Assembly: GCA_020086605.1 (NCBI GenBank)
Contig: JACBWW010000007.1
Span: forward strand, 21,756,472-21,820,471
Direction: 5' to 3'
DNA from: Lanius collurio
Taxonomy: Eukaryota; Chordata; Aves; Passeriformes; Laniidae
Length of the DNA: 64,000 nucleotides
Position numbers and translations under genes: made by a program. Below the pieces are notes generated by a model. It saw nothing but the letters and a program-made list of their open reading frames with translations. It was not told the origin of the DNA and made no database searches. This document shows, piece after piece, positions 11,287 through 22,146 of this stretch. How positions within the stretch are numbered: the first letter of the stretch is position 1; the number at the start of each line of letters is the position of its first letter.

Positions 11287-14200
11287 CTTATGTAAATGGA
11301 AGAATTGATGCTTGTCTTTAAGACAGCGTCCTGTAAGCTGCCAGGTGTTTAGTTACCTGCCTTGCTATTTCTGCCACCTCTGGACAGGTGTCTTGGATAA
11401 CCATGGGTGCTGTTCAAATGGCAAGAGGTGCATATCGGAAAGGGACTGAGTTAGTATATCACTACACTGAGTAGATCTCCAATAACAACAGTAGGAATGC
11501 AGACACCTAACTGATGTAATACTTAATCATGCTGACATCTACATTCTAAGTGTATGAGCCTCATCCATTGCGTCCCATTGCACAGTTTAGCTGCAGAAGC
11601 ATAAGTATTCAATCCAGTAGTAATTCTGGTGCCCTTGCCTGCTGACCTTCAGCTTCTGCCTCAGAAGAGCAGGGTAGCTCCTATGTTTTGTTTAACAGTG
11701 AAATATTGCTGCCTCACACATAGCAGAGTGGCTTCAATGGCACTGGGTATTTTGGGAAATTTAATTATTACTTATTATTAAGAGAGAGAAATCTGTCTAT
11801 TAGTCTTAACCACACCAAGTAAATTCTAATATTAATTATATATTAAGGATTCTACTTCTTCCTATAACTGTTCCTCATCCTTTTCTATTGGTAAGTAGAG
11901 AGCGAAGGTTGGCAGCAAATTTACTGATTAACCTTTCTCTTCCTCATCTTATAATCAACATGACTATGCCTCTTGGCTTGTAGAACTTTGTCCAGAATTC
12001 TGTAGGGTTTATTACAGTATTTCCTTATCTGTTACAATTTTTATTATCTCCTAATTGGGTTCATCTGTATTTCTGAATGGTGCAGCACAAAGAGGAAATG
12101 ACAAGCGTTAGACTGGTGTTTGATGCTGTTGGATCCATTAAGGTTCTACCATCATGTGTAAAACTGCATATTTACTAGCAGTGAAATCTACAACAGTTTC
12201 CAGGGCTAGATGCATATCACATGTCTACAGGGTGCAAAGGGATGACAGTAGATGGCTAATGCCAAACAGATTCCCATGTAGCCTCACAGGTTTTCTTGAC
12301 GCTACTGCCAGCATCAGACCACCTTTAGTTGCTGATGTTGCTATAGACCTCTAAATCAACAATGTAGTGCTCCAAAATTTCCTTTAAACTCGTGAAGCAT
12401 TCATGTTTCTCAGTGCTTCTCAGACTGGCTTCTTGTTCTGACTGTGCTCCAGCCCCTGATTGAGAGAATCTATCACCAACATATAGGTAGGCCAGGTTTT
12501 TAAGCGACTCTTCTGGGGACTTGATGGTATAAAAATTTAGGCTGAAGACCTTTTAAGCACAGACAGAATCCAAGCTAAGGCAGCAAGACTTGGGTATAAT
12601 TGCCACAAATATAGTTAGAATAATGGATAGGAGACAAGGGCCTGGTGTTGCTACAGACATTTAAACTTCTTGCTATGAATGCTGTTCCTCTCCTCAGTTT
12701 TCTGCTGAATCATTCTCTGTTGATTTTGGATCTTATTATTTTCAGGATCAGGCATCTTTTGTCAAGAAGGACAAATGGCTTCTTTGGAAACAACTTCATT
12801 ACAATACAAGAAGACTTGAACTTGTCAGCAATGTGCCATCTTAGGTACTGGGACCAGTCTAGGTGCAGGAACAAATAGGATAACATTAATTTAGTATGAG
12901 AAGCAGAGATGATGATGTAGGTGCATTCATGTAGACATAACCAAAGAGAAAAGAAGTGTCTTTTTCCAGTTTGGGTGGCATATTCAAAAACATAAATTGT
13001 CCTTCTTAAATGTTAGCAATTAATTAAAGCATAATACATTCTAGGAAAGTGATACACAAGGGTTACAAGTTTTTCTCCAAATTTGATCAGTTTGTCAAAA
13101 ATTTGAAGTTCTATTTTCTGATAAGAGTCAGAGTGGTTTTTCCCTGTCTATTAACTATTCTGTGTGGCAAATATTGTTTCTGTTGGGGGTTAATATAATC
13201 TTCACTATATTCTTTCCCTTTGAAGTAATCAAGTGGGTTTTGCTGTTTTTTTTTTCTTTTGGAGACTCAGAAAATTATTCTCAGAACATACTTAAATTTC
13301 AAGTGTCCTATCCTCTTTATAATTCAGTTTAGGATATATCAATAAAGGATATAATATACAAGTTCATAGTTAATATTACTCTATGCTAATAAAAGCATAA
13401 AAGGAGTGCAAATTTCCCTTATATAATTGTGTTGAGAAATTTTAATCAGATTGAGGGAAAAATGAGGTCTATGAAGTTTGAAAGACTGAAGTAGTACTTC
13501 ATATGTAATACTAATATTAATAAAAGTAACCAGAAGAAAAGAATCCAGATTGGATATTTTTTTGCCAGTAACTACCTCTGTCCTGACTTGGACATGAAAA
13601 AGGCCTCAGAGAACAAAGTGAAAATAGGACCTCTTTTTTTTCTTAAACCACTCCACTGCAAATACAAAAGTAAAAACTAACTCTAATTCTTCTCTCATGT
13701 ATATTTACCCAGTATCCATGAATCTCACTGGTGTTAACCTTGGCTTTTTGTACACCAGGAGAAAATATGAAATGTGAGAGCGAAAAGAAGTTACAGCAGG
13801 TGATGTAGTATTTTTGAAGAGATAAGGCCACATTGTCTGTGGCCATTTCTCTATATACAGCAAGCAACCATAAGTCATACTTGGGTCATGAAAATGTTCA
13901 CCAAATCTCTTCATCTCAGTGACACTTCCCATCTGCCTTGATAAAGGTAAGCGAGAGCAATTAGGATACCAGTTTCATGCTTCCAAACTAAAGCTGTGTG
14001 GAGAAAGAAGCAAACACAAGGAAAGTGGTAAAGTTTACTTTGCAACTGGTCCATACTTTAAAGACAGTCTAAATACAGGGAATGTGTCTGGACTAATTCT
14101 ATGTCAACCATCAAAGGAACATAGTGTTTTTGTAAACAAGTCCATACTCCTTGATTTCAGAGCCATAAAGTAGCCTTGGTTCTTCTTATTTTATACAATA

Positions 14201-14904
14201 GATGTATCTTAAGGAAAGTTTCATGGTTGTAGATTTGGTTTTGCAGTCCATTTGTATTCTGGTTCCACAGGTGATGAAATTATACAGCAACCTGTCTTCT
14301 GCATCATCCATTCTATACTGTTCATAACGGTCCCAGAGAATATTGCATGACTTTGAAATAAAAGTAACTTAGTTTTTCTCTTGTTTTGACAACTGTTCTG
14401 CCTGTTTGTCCACAATTTATTTCTTTGTAGATTCTTCAAGTTCTGTTGCAATTTTTGCATAATTTTTGTTTTTCTTCTGTTGACATAAGTGATTTCTTTC
14501 CTTATTTGGATATAGGAGTTTTTCTTTCAGCAATAGAGAGGCACAGTGGCCTAAATAGCTTACAAAACAAACAAGCAAACAAAAACCAAAATAACTTTTT
14601 GTTCTCCTTAGTTTTCATTTTACTAAAAGTGAATCCTTTAAATTTCCCTGTTACAGACGGACTGGACAGTTAATTTGGCATGCACTTATTTGTCCCTTCA
14701 TTTCTGGCTAGCATCCTATGAAAGGTTATTAATTGATTAAATCTACATTCATTAGATGAATTTTGTACTTTTTACTAAAAGGTTGCCTCTATTAGTCCAG
14801 TTTGATCACAAGCCTACCTTTAATCCCCAGACTTCAGTAATTCTATATTTCATACATCAGATCTCCTGACTTTGTAAGTTCTATATTTTGCCAGCTCCAG
14901 ATCA
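11287..14904. other. AT-rich DNA, no gene or assignable repeat
   Basis: I recognise no exon, RNA gene or transposon in this 3.6 kb. Mixed composition at 11.3-12.7 kb hints at an old, heavily mutated repeat, but translations on both strands show many stops and no retroviral or LINE motif that I can defend. The longer frames (up to 84 codons at 13919-14173) look like chance. Confidence 0.5.
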
Positions 14905-15055
14905 TAGAATCCTAGAATAAGAGAATGGTTTGGGCCGGAAGGGACCTCAAAGATCACCCAGTGCCAACCCTCCTGTGGTGGCCCATATTTCCTGTATGTT
15001 CCCTTCCGGTACTGGAAGGCCACAATTAGGTCACCCTGAAGCTTCTCTTTTCCAG
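14905..15055 (-). mobile_element. CR1 LINE 3'-end fragment
   Basis: The plus strand begins with a 'catagaatcctagaata' tract, then 'ggtttgggccggaagggacct', which is the reverse complement of the avian CR1 3' end. It continues with sequence matching the CR1 3' UTR and C-terminal region (ctggaaggccacaattaggtc), with an internal deletion. It stops at about 15055 where a sense CR1 begins. CR1 is the dominant avian non-LTR retrotransposon and inserts as 5'-truncated copies. Confidence 0.9.
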
Positions 15056-15351
15056 AAAGACAGAGACTATTTACCAGTGGACAAGGTGACAGGACAAGGG
15101 GGAATGGGCTTAAATTGAAAGATTTAGATTAGATACTAGGAAAAAATTATTTACTGTGAAGATAGTGAGGTACTGGAACAGGTTGCCCAAGGAAGTTGTA
15201 GATGGCCCATACTTGGAGGTTTTCAGATTGAGAGGGGGCTTTGAACAACTTTATCTAGTGGAAGGTGTCCCTGCTCATGGCAGGCGTGTTGGAACTAGAT
15301 GATCTTCAAAGTCTCCTTTCATCCCAAACCATCCTATGATTTTATGATTCT
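15056..15351 (+). mobile_element. CR1 LINE 3' end, sense, lodged between antisense CR1 pieces
   Basis: The block reads in the sense direction: 'tgacaggacaagggggaatgg', then 'actggaacaggttgcccaag', then 'ggaactagatgatcttcaaa', ending in the CR1 terminal motif 'ctatgattttatgattc'. This is a 5'-truncated CR1 3' UTR. It lies between two antisense CR1 fragments that overlap each other in consensus position by about 60 bases, so it is not a simple insertion into one older copy. Confidence 0.9.
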
Positions 15352-15628
15352 TGTAGGCTCACTTCAAGTACTTTGCTGAAGGCTGCAATTAGGTCATCCC
15401 AAAGCCTTCTTTTCTGTAGGCTGATCAATCCGAATTGTCTCAGCCTTTCCTCATAGAATAGGTGCTTCTTCCCTCTAATCATCTTGCAGGCTCTGGATTC
15501 TCTCCAATAGATTGATGTCCTTCCTGTGCTGGGGAGCCCAGAGCATGATGCAGCACTCAAGGTGGCTCACAGCAGAGCAAAGCAGAGGGCCAGAATCCCC
15601 TCTTGCCCTTTTGGCCACACTGCCTTGA
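15352..15628 (-). mobile_element. CR1 LINE fragment, left part of a copy split by an LTR
   Basis: The plus strand matches reverse-complement CR1 through the C-terminal region of ORF2 (gctgcaattaggtcatccc, ctctcagcctttcctcat-type and 'gagcatgatgcagcactcaa' segments). It is interrupted at about 15628 and resumes at 15907. Both halves have the same orientation and are contiguous on the CR1 consensus. Confidence 0.85.
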
Positions 15629-15906
15629 TGGGGTGGCTTTCCTGGCATCCCAGCCCCGTGCTGTCACACTGGGGGAGGGGGGGTGGGAGGGGCCAGCCTG
15701 CTCCGGAGGAGGTCTGGAGTCCCCATCCTTTTGTCACCCCTAGGCAGAGGAAGCAGGAACAAAAGGCACTTCCCACGCTTCCTCCTTCTTTAAATATGTA
15801 CATCACAGAGGCGTTACCAGCTTATTTAATTGGTCTAACAACCTGTCTATCAACTACCAGCTCTGTATCAGTCACAGAAGCCCTACCAAACTTCCAAACC
15901 ATCACA
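15629..15906 (-). mobile_element. Short LTR-like insertion (278 bp) inside CR1
   Basis: The block begins TG and ends CA on either strand, interrupts the CR1 between 'ccttga' and 'gcagcccagg', and is GC-rich at one end. Its minus strand starts TGTGATGGTTTGG and contains 'ggtaacgcctctgtgat' followed by a 'tttaaag' TATA-like stretch, a combination also present in the LTR at 7880-8951. It is therefore probably a deleted or short solo LTR of a related retrovirus. No target duplication is visible. Confidence 0.6.
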
Positions 15907-16055
15907 GCAGCCCAGGATACAATTGGCTTTCTAGGCTGCAAGGGCACATTTACAGTTCATGTTCAACCTCTTGTTCACCAGAACTCCCAAATCCTTCTTA
16001 GCAAGGCTGGTGTCAATCTGTTCTGAAATATCCCTTACTTTGCAAGGGACATGGA
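15907..16055 (-). mobile_element. CR1 LINE fragment, right part with ORF2 remnant
   Basis: This continues the CR1 split by the LTR at 15629-15906. On the minus strand it encodes a recognisable CR1 ORF2 C-terminal motif (KKDLGVLVNKRLNMN, within 15931-16122), near the point where CR1 reverse transcriptase passes into its C-terminal region. It is non-functional. The end near 16055 is approximate. Confidence 0.8.
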
Positions 16056-16225
16056 AGCGTTGCAGCCCAGAAAATGACAGCTTATGCGACCACTTGAACT
16101 GTTTTAAGATTATCTTTAACACGTTCAGTTATCATTGCTTCAGTAAGTTTGAATTTTTTTATTTTTAAAGTTCCAATAGTTTTCCCAAAGATTTACTCAA
16201 TATTTTCTACTCAGACTCTTCTAAT

Positions 16226-16317
16226 ATGTGCCTTATAGAATGGTTTGAGTTGGAAGGGACCTTCAAAGACCATATAGTCCAACCCTCATCTCATGGACAA
16301 AGGTATCTTTCACTAGT
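16226..16317 (-). mobile_element. CR1 LINE 3' end, part 1 of an interrupted copy
   Basis: The plus strand reads 'tatagaatggtttgagttgg', then 'aagggaccttcaaagacc' and 'agtccaaccctcatctcatgg', the reverse complement of the CR1 3' end. It breaks off at 16317 where an 825-bp LTR-like repeat starts, and resumes at 17143 in the same orientation. Confidence 0.9.
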
Positions 16318-17142
16318 TGTTAGGTGTTTTGAATCATGATAGTGTGCACCAGCCAAACCATCTTTAGTTATTCCTATTGGAGCCCTCAGAGTGAGACCAG
16401 CTCTCACCTGGCCATCCACCTTCAGGTGTAACAAATCAGCTCCTGGAGGGTTTTTAAGCCCAGCCAGGAGGTTCAGTGAGAAAGGAGTTAAGCTGTGCTG
16501 TGCTTGTAAGGGCTTGTAGCGCCTTTCTGTCCTGTCTTGTTTGGATTTCCTGGACTAACTTGACTGCTCACTGGATGAGTTTTGTTGCTGCCATCATCTT
16601 GACTCTGCTTGCCTGGATCTGGAGCATCAAGGACTGAAAGGTACTAAAAGATAAACTGTGCTAAATTTGAATTGGGAAAGGAGAAGCTGAATGGCTAAAA
16701 TACCAAGACATCAAGGAATAGATAAAGAGGACTGTGCTGCACTGGATTAGGAACCAATTGTGTTATCTGAAAAGTGTGTGTGGAGCTCTTGGACAAAGTA
16801 AAGGGACCAATCAAGTAATGTGTAATCTCATGCACTGCAGTTGCAAAATGTATGCATGCTGTATTATAGCTAAATTGGTAATTGTATAAATACTGTGTTA
16901 GGTAGAAGTACTGTGTTAAGTATAAGTAAGTGAACTATTTAAGTTATGCATAAATATGTAAAAGTAGTATAATGTGTAAGTATAGGATAAGTAAGCATAA
17001 AACACAAAAGAGGTGATAAGTAGCTATTATCAAATGAATTAAAAAAAAAAAGTGTGAGTTCCTGCATGATGCCTAAAGAGGTGATGCATATTTTAACCAA
17101 TAATCACATTGATTTGTTGTACAGAAGTGCTGAGCTCCTGCA
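16318..17142 (+). mobile_element. Unclassified LTR-like interspersed repeat, copy 1
   Basis: This 825-bp block has a second, inverted copy at 39478-40332 to which it aligns over its whole length. It starts TGTTAGGTGTTTTG and ends GAGCTCCTGCA, so it has TG...CA ends. It interrupts a CR1 copy, and about 15 bases of expected CR1 sequence at the junction are missing. The first half is of mixed composition (a 'gcttgcctggatctgg' stretch at about 16608). The second half, 16880-17010, is AT-rich with repeated taagta-type motifs. No protein is encoded and no clear AATAAA is seen. It is most likely a solo LTR, but a non-autonomous DNA transposon is not excluded. A ~31-base segment at 16674-16704 is inverted relative to copy 2. 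Confidence 0.8.
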
Positions 17143-17530
17143 CCCTTTCTACCTGACTTTGAACATTTTCAATGGGGTTTCCATGACTACTTTAGGCAAC
17201 ATGTTCACCAACCTCATAATAAACAAAATTGCTTCCTTATGTTCAAACTAAATCTACATTCTGTCAGTTTAACACCACTGTCCCTTAAACTGTAGCTAAA
17301 GGCCTTATCATCTCTGGTTTTTTTGCAAGACTCCTTTATATATTGAAAGGCATCATTAAGGTCTCTCTGAAGCCTTCTCTTTTCCTAGCTCACCTGAACT
17401 ATCCCAACTTTCTCAGCCTGTCTTTACAACCACTTCCCTCAGCCTCCTAGATGCACTGCTTTTTATGCAGTCCAGGATATCACTGCTTTTCTGAGCTGCA
17501 AGAGCACACTGCTGTTTTATGTCCACTGTA
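17143..17530 (-). mobile_element. CR1 LINE, part 2 of the interrupted copy
   Basis: The plus strand continues reverse-complement CR1 from the point left at 16317: 'ctgactttgaacattttcaa', 'aggcaacatgttcaccaacc', 'gaagccttctcttttcctag', 'ctttctcagcctgtctttac', and finally a segment matching the 'cagtccaggatatcactgct' module. It is diverged and carries small deletions. Confidence 0.85.
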
Positions 17531-20500
17531 CTAGAAGTTAGAAGTAGTCAGTGTTTTTGTCAACAAAACTTTTGTGAGAAGTTTTTTTCCAGATGGAGGA
17601 ATTTTCTGCAGATTTCATTTTAATGAACATTTTCTGAATGTATAAAAAAAACCCATTACTTTTGACTACATCAGTTATGGATTTGCAAAATAAAAAGTAA
17701 AAATAATTACCTGATATAATAATATTCCATAGCTTATCTTTTAGGTGAAGTGATTTCTATTCTCCCCTATAACAGAAAATTAGTAAAAGCAAGAGCTTCT
17801 ATTTACCTGAAAACATTTGCTTGCCAGAGAATGAATCTATTTTCTTTGCTAAAGTACAAATTCTCCACATACTGTTTGGAAGATATTAATGCAAAAGGAT
17901 CTTTTTCTGTCTTTGCACCACATTTCACTTGGTTTTTGTCTTATTTTTCTTTCTGGAACACATTGATAATGTATTTCATTTCCAGCACGCCAGTAAGCAA
18001 GAATTTCACATGCACACCCCATGACAGATGTCCTTAATGGTGCATGAACTTTCCAGACTCATTTCATTGAAGTTTTAATAGTAGATCCTTGTAAACCTTA
18101 AATTATCCTCATTTGACCATCACACTTTTACACACCTACCAGAATGCATATTCAAACACTTAAACGTTTTCCAGGCTCATCTCTTCCTATATGTCTGTAT
18201 GTTTCATGTCCTTTAAATTGGGTTTGAGCAAACAAACAAGGTCAACATAAGTTGTCTCTGAAAAGCACCAAGAAATAAAACTCTGAAGTAGCAACATATT
18301 TGTTCACCCGTCCTAGGAATATTTAAAGCTGATTACTTAATCTCTGTTAATAACTTAACACAAAGCTTTTTCCCTATGCATAGTTCTTGAAATTCAAAAC
18401 TGACACATATCCCTACTCAAAGTGTGGTTTCCAAAGTGTCACATAGGACTTTGTCAGTTATGCCTGACATACATACAGTATTTAGTTACAGCTCAGGTAA
18501 CAGATTCTGAGGTTCTTTGAAGTAACTGCCTTAATGTGCACACCAACAAGGAAAGGTATCAAAATATTGAGTATCGGAGGAAAGAGACAACAGAAGAAAG
18601 GGCCTCAATTAATTACCTTAGAAGAGCTTGTTGGACTTTTTCCTAGGTACTGTGAAGAGGTTATGTCTAGGCAACTCAAGAGGGATGAAATTGAGTAGAG
18701 TGGAGTCATAGAAGAACAGCAAACAAGAGGATGGAGGCAACACTTTTCAAGAAAGAAAAAGTTATCTAATAATCTAAAATTTGAACAGAAGAATAAGAAT
18801 CATAATGTATCGAAACCTATAATACTAGAACTCATTGCTCTTACTGAAACTTGTGGGACACCAGTTCAAAACAAATCAATGAAAAGATTTTTTTTTCTTC
18901 CCAATGGATAGTAAACTTCCATGATTTATTGTGGAGATATCAGCAGGTTTATTGATTACAAATCCAAAGGGATTAGACAGAGTGATACCTATCAGTCTCA
19001 CAGCCAACAGTTGAAGACGTGGGGGCAGATAAAAGGAGATGGATGAAGGAAAGAGGCCAAATGTGCAGGTTCATCGGAATTAGTATCTCCTTCCAGTACT
19101 TTCTAATCCATGGAATAATTCCTGTGTTCACATGTCTAAGGGCACAATACTGAAGTTAAAACTCAATATAGCAAAAACCTTTAACAAACTCAGATAAATG
19201 GAACTGAAAGGAATGAAGGGAAAATAGACAGACACAAAAATTTGAAAGATAATTGGAAGAGTTTTACATGAAACTTGATCTCTAAGCAATACACGTTAGG
19301 TAAACAGTGATGAGTCAGATGATAACCTGAAAAAAATCACAGCAACTTGGTTGCTTAAGAGTTGGTATGTAATGCCATCCTAGATTCACAACACTACCTC
19401 AGGTTCTTCTACTGGCCTGGAAGATACATCCCAGTGAATATGTCTTCCATCCTAGAATGGTTAATGAAGAGCATAAGGAATTAATGTCCTACAGGTATTT
19501 AAAATGGAGCAAGAATCGTGTTTAGAAACATCAATCAATTCTCCTTTATCTTTAATAGAATACTAACAATAAATCTACAGTGTAAAAATTTGAAAAATTG
19601 ACATTCCCTGTAAAGATAAAATATGTGAGCAATGTATTTTTAAATAGAGAGAAAGCAAAAAAAAAAAAAAAGTGAAAGCTTTAGTGACCCTAACTAAGAG
19701 TAACTGTGGTGGTGCTTGAAAAGCCACACACTCTAAAATGGTACATGACTATAAATTCCTGTGAAGAGCTTTTTAGTAATACTTTGAAGTCTTCTGGTAA
19801 TGTGTTTTACTCTGTACATGGTAATAAGGAATGCTTTCTAGAATGATGAGGAATGTTTTCTAGCTGCTATATGCATTTTGCTATATTTGATACAAATTTT
19901 GTCTGTTTGTGGCAATAAATTGTCTAGTATAAACTCTCCCAGCATGAAAGTAAAGAAAATACAAACCCAGAAAATGCAGAAGAAGCTATAGGGAAAATAT
20001 CAATGGTAGAAATTAAACAAACCTGAGAATTTGCTTTTGCAGAAATTAATCTGAAGGAAAAAGCGTAGAATAAGTGTTATTTCTAAAAAAACAATAACAT
20101 CAAAAGCTTTGAGGTAAACTATTCACATACAAAGGAAAGCTAAGTTTAGGAGATCAGAAAACAATGTAGTTGAATGAAAAAATTGTTTGATAGTCTGAAA
20201 ACCAGAATGCAATCACAGAAAAAGTGAAAATAATAACAAAAAATGCTCTATAAAAGAATAATGAAAGCATATAGCTGCAAATTCAGAAAACCTAAGGAGT
20301 TAAAACTAGCAAAGAATATTAACAGAAATAAGATGTTCTGCCAGCACAGCACAATTTTAAGAGAGATTAAGAGAAATAGTGAGGTGAGATACTGAGTGAA
20401 ACAGAAGACATTTAAATGTTTAAAGCCTTTTAAACTTCAGCTCTAACAAAAAGAATATCATGAGCCAATAATCCAACATTTACAAGTAAAAGCAAAGGTA

Positions 20501-21129
20501 TAAGAGTAATGAACACAGCAAAGAGTAGCAAGACAAGTCTACTCCTGGAAATGTCCCAAAGAAATTCTATTTTTGCCTCAACAGGAAGACATCTACTTTA
20601 CATAGTAATATAATTTTCCAGACAGTCAAAAGACATCCTGTTCATTTATTTTCCTCCTTTCTTCCAAAGAATCTACAAAACTAAAATTTGTGGAGGTTTG
20701 GTGATATAAAGTTATTTTCTGCCACGTGTCCCTCTCTTACACTGAGAATAGAGACAGCTGATGAGAGTTATGTCATCATCACATACTTAGAGCCTCAGTT
20801 GTTATCAGACACTTTTGAAAAAAAGCTGAGGGCTTTGAAAACTGAGATAGAAAATAGAGATCCCAAGTACTTGACTAAGAATTCAATGGACTGAACTGAT
20901 TGCTGTGGTCATCAGACTACGAAGTGCTGCAAGTAAAATCTTACTCCTGAAGGAAGCAAAGAAAAACCCTCTAATCTTGTGATTATGATACTACAGAGCA
21001 TATTTTGGTGAGTAAGATTAAGTGTCTGGGGAACTTTTGGGTTGGGTGTCCTGTGCTGGGTTGAGTATTTTGGTACACTTCATGACTGCAAATGCTCTGT
21101 AGAAAAAATTTATTTTAGAATTAACAATA
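17531..21129. other. AT-rich DNA, plus strand A-rich in the right half; no gene seen
   Basis: No exon or named repeat is assigned. From about 18.55 kb onward the plus strand is markedly A-rich, with short open frames broken by stops, leading up to the sense CR1 reverse transcriptase remnant at 21.2 kb. That asymmetry is what an ancient sense-oriented LINE would leave, but I could not match it to a CR1 consensus. Confidence 0.45.
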
Positions 21130-21199
21130 TTAGAAGAATTATATTAAATTCGTGCCTGAAGACACAGTTCAAGGAAGAAAGAAAGCAGTAGTGGATGAA

Positions 21200-21960
21200 G
21201 ATTAAGTAATGGATTCATTGACAGTCCAAGGGACCTGACAGACTGCACCTTACAAGATCCTGTGAGCCTTGCAAGATCACTATCTGTTATTTTCACTCTC
21301 TGAAAAACTGTGGAGATTGGAAGACACTTCTTAAAAATAGAACAAAGCAAGCATCATAGTCAACTTCAAAAAAGGCCAGAAGGTCAGTTTGGGCAACTAC
21401 AGGCTAGCCAGTCTTAATTTCATCCCTGGAAAAATCATGGTGTGAGTGTACTTCATGCCAAGTGGGAGTGACTGGAACCAGACTGTGGATTTACTGAAGG
21501 TATATTGTGCCTGACCAACTTGATTGCATTCTATGATAAAGTGATTGAATATGTAGACGGGGAGAGAGAAGGATGTGTCCAATATCTTGACTTCAGCTAT
21601 GTTTTTGACTTTTTCCCCTGTAGTATTACTATGGAAAAATTAGGATATTATAGTGCATGAGTGAACCTCATGATCAGCAAAAATGTATTTTGATGGTTGG
21701 ATACAGAGGATAATGGGTAGTATGCTTTAGATGCTCCTATCAAGAGTCCTACCAAAGGTGTCCATCCCAGCTCCTCTTGTACTTAAAGTCTTCATCAGCA
21801 AATTAGAGGCAATAATGGAGAGCAGACTCATCAAATTCACAGCTGACCTCAAACTGAGGTGATCAGTAAAAATGCATGAGAGCAGGGCTGCCATTAAGAC
21901 ATTCCACAAAGAACAGAGAAAGGCAACAGCTCTGTAAAAAAGGCCTGGGATGGTGGTAGT
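21200..21960 (+). pseudogene. CR1 ORF2 reverse transcriptase remnant
   Basis: In broken frames the plus strand encodes CR1 reverse transcriptase motifs. The 'N-F-K-K-G' and 'L-G-N-Y-R' region falls near 21361-21405, the 'CLTNLIAFYD'-like stretch near 21510-21540, the 'LDFS-A-FD' stretch near 21582-21610, and the catalytic loop at 21836-21847. In that loop the expected F-x-D-D reads F-T-A-D, so the first catalytic aspartate is lost. Several stops and frameshifts make it non-functional. It is the upstream part of the CR1 whose 3' end lies at 22765-23166, with a tandem array between them. Confidence 0.85.
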
Positions 21961-22146
21961 GATGCCTGAACTTCATGAACTGAATCATGGTATGTCCTGG
22001 CAGTTCCCAAGATATATGAATGCAGGCAGAGCCTATAGATCAAGGGAAGTGGTTGTCTGCCTCATTAGGTTGCATTTGTTACAAATGCTAGAGAAATAGC
22101 ATTAACAAAGGGATGGATGGAAAGTACAGTCATCAAGTGTCTGCCT
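21961..22146. other. Unassigned sequence between CR1 RT and tandem array
   Basis: About 190 bases follow the recognisable CR1 reverse transcriptase and precede the first clear repeat unit. They match neither the expected CR1 C-terminal region nor the tandem unit well. They may be diverged CR1 or a degraded first unit. Confidence 0.4.

Noticed and set aside
15526..16026. A 166-codon plus-strand frame
   Set aside because: It crosses three transposon junctions (CR1, LTR, CR1) in antisense and cannot be an ancestral gene.
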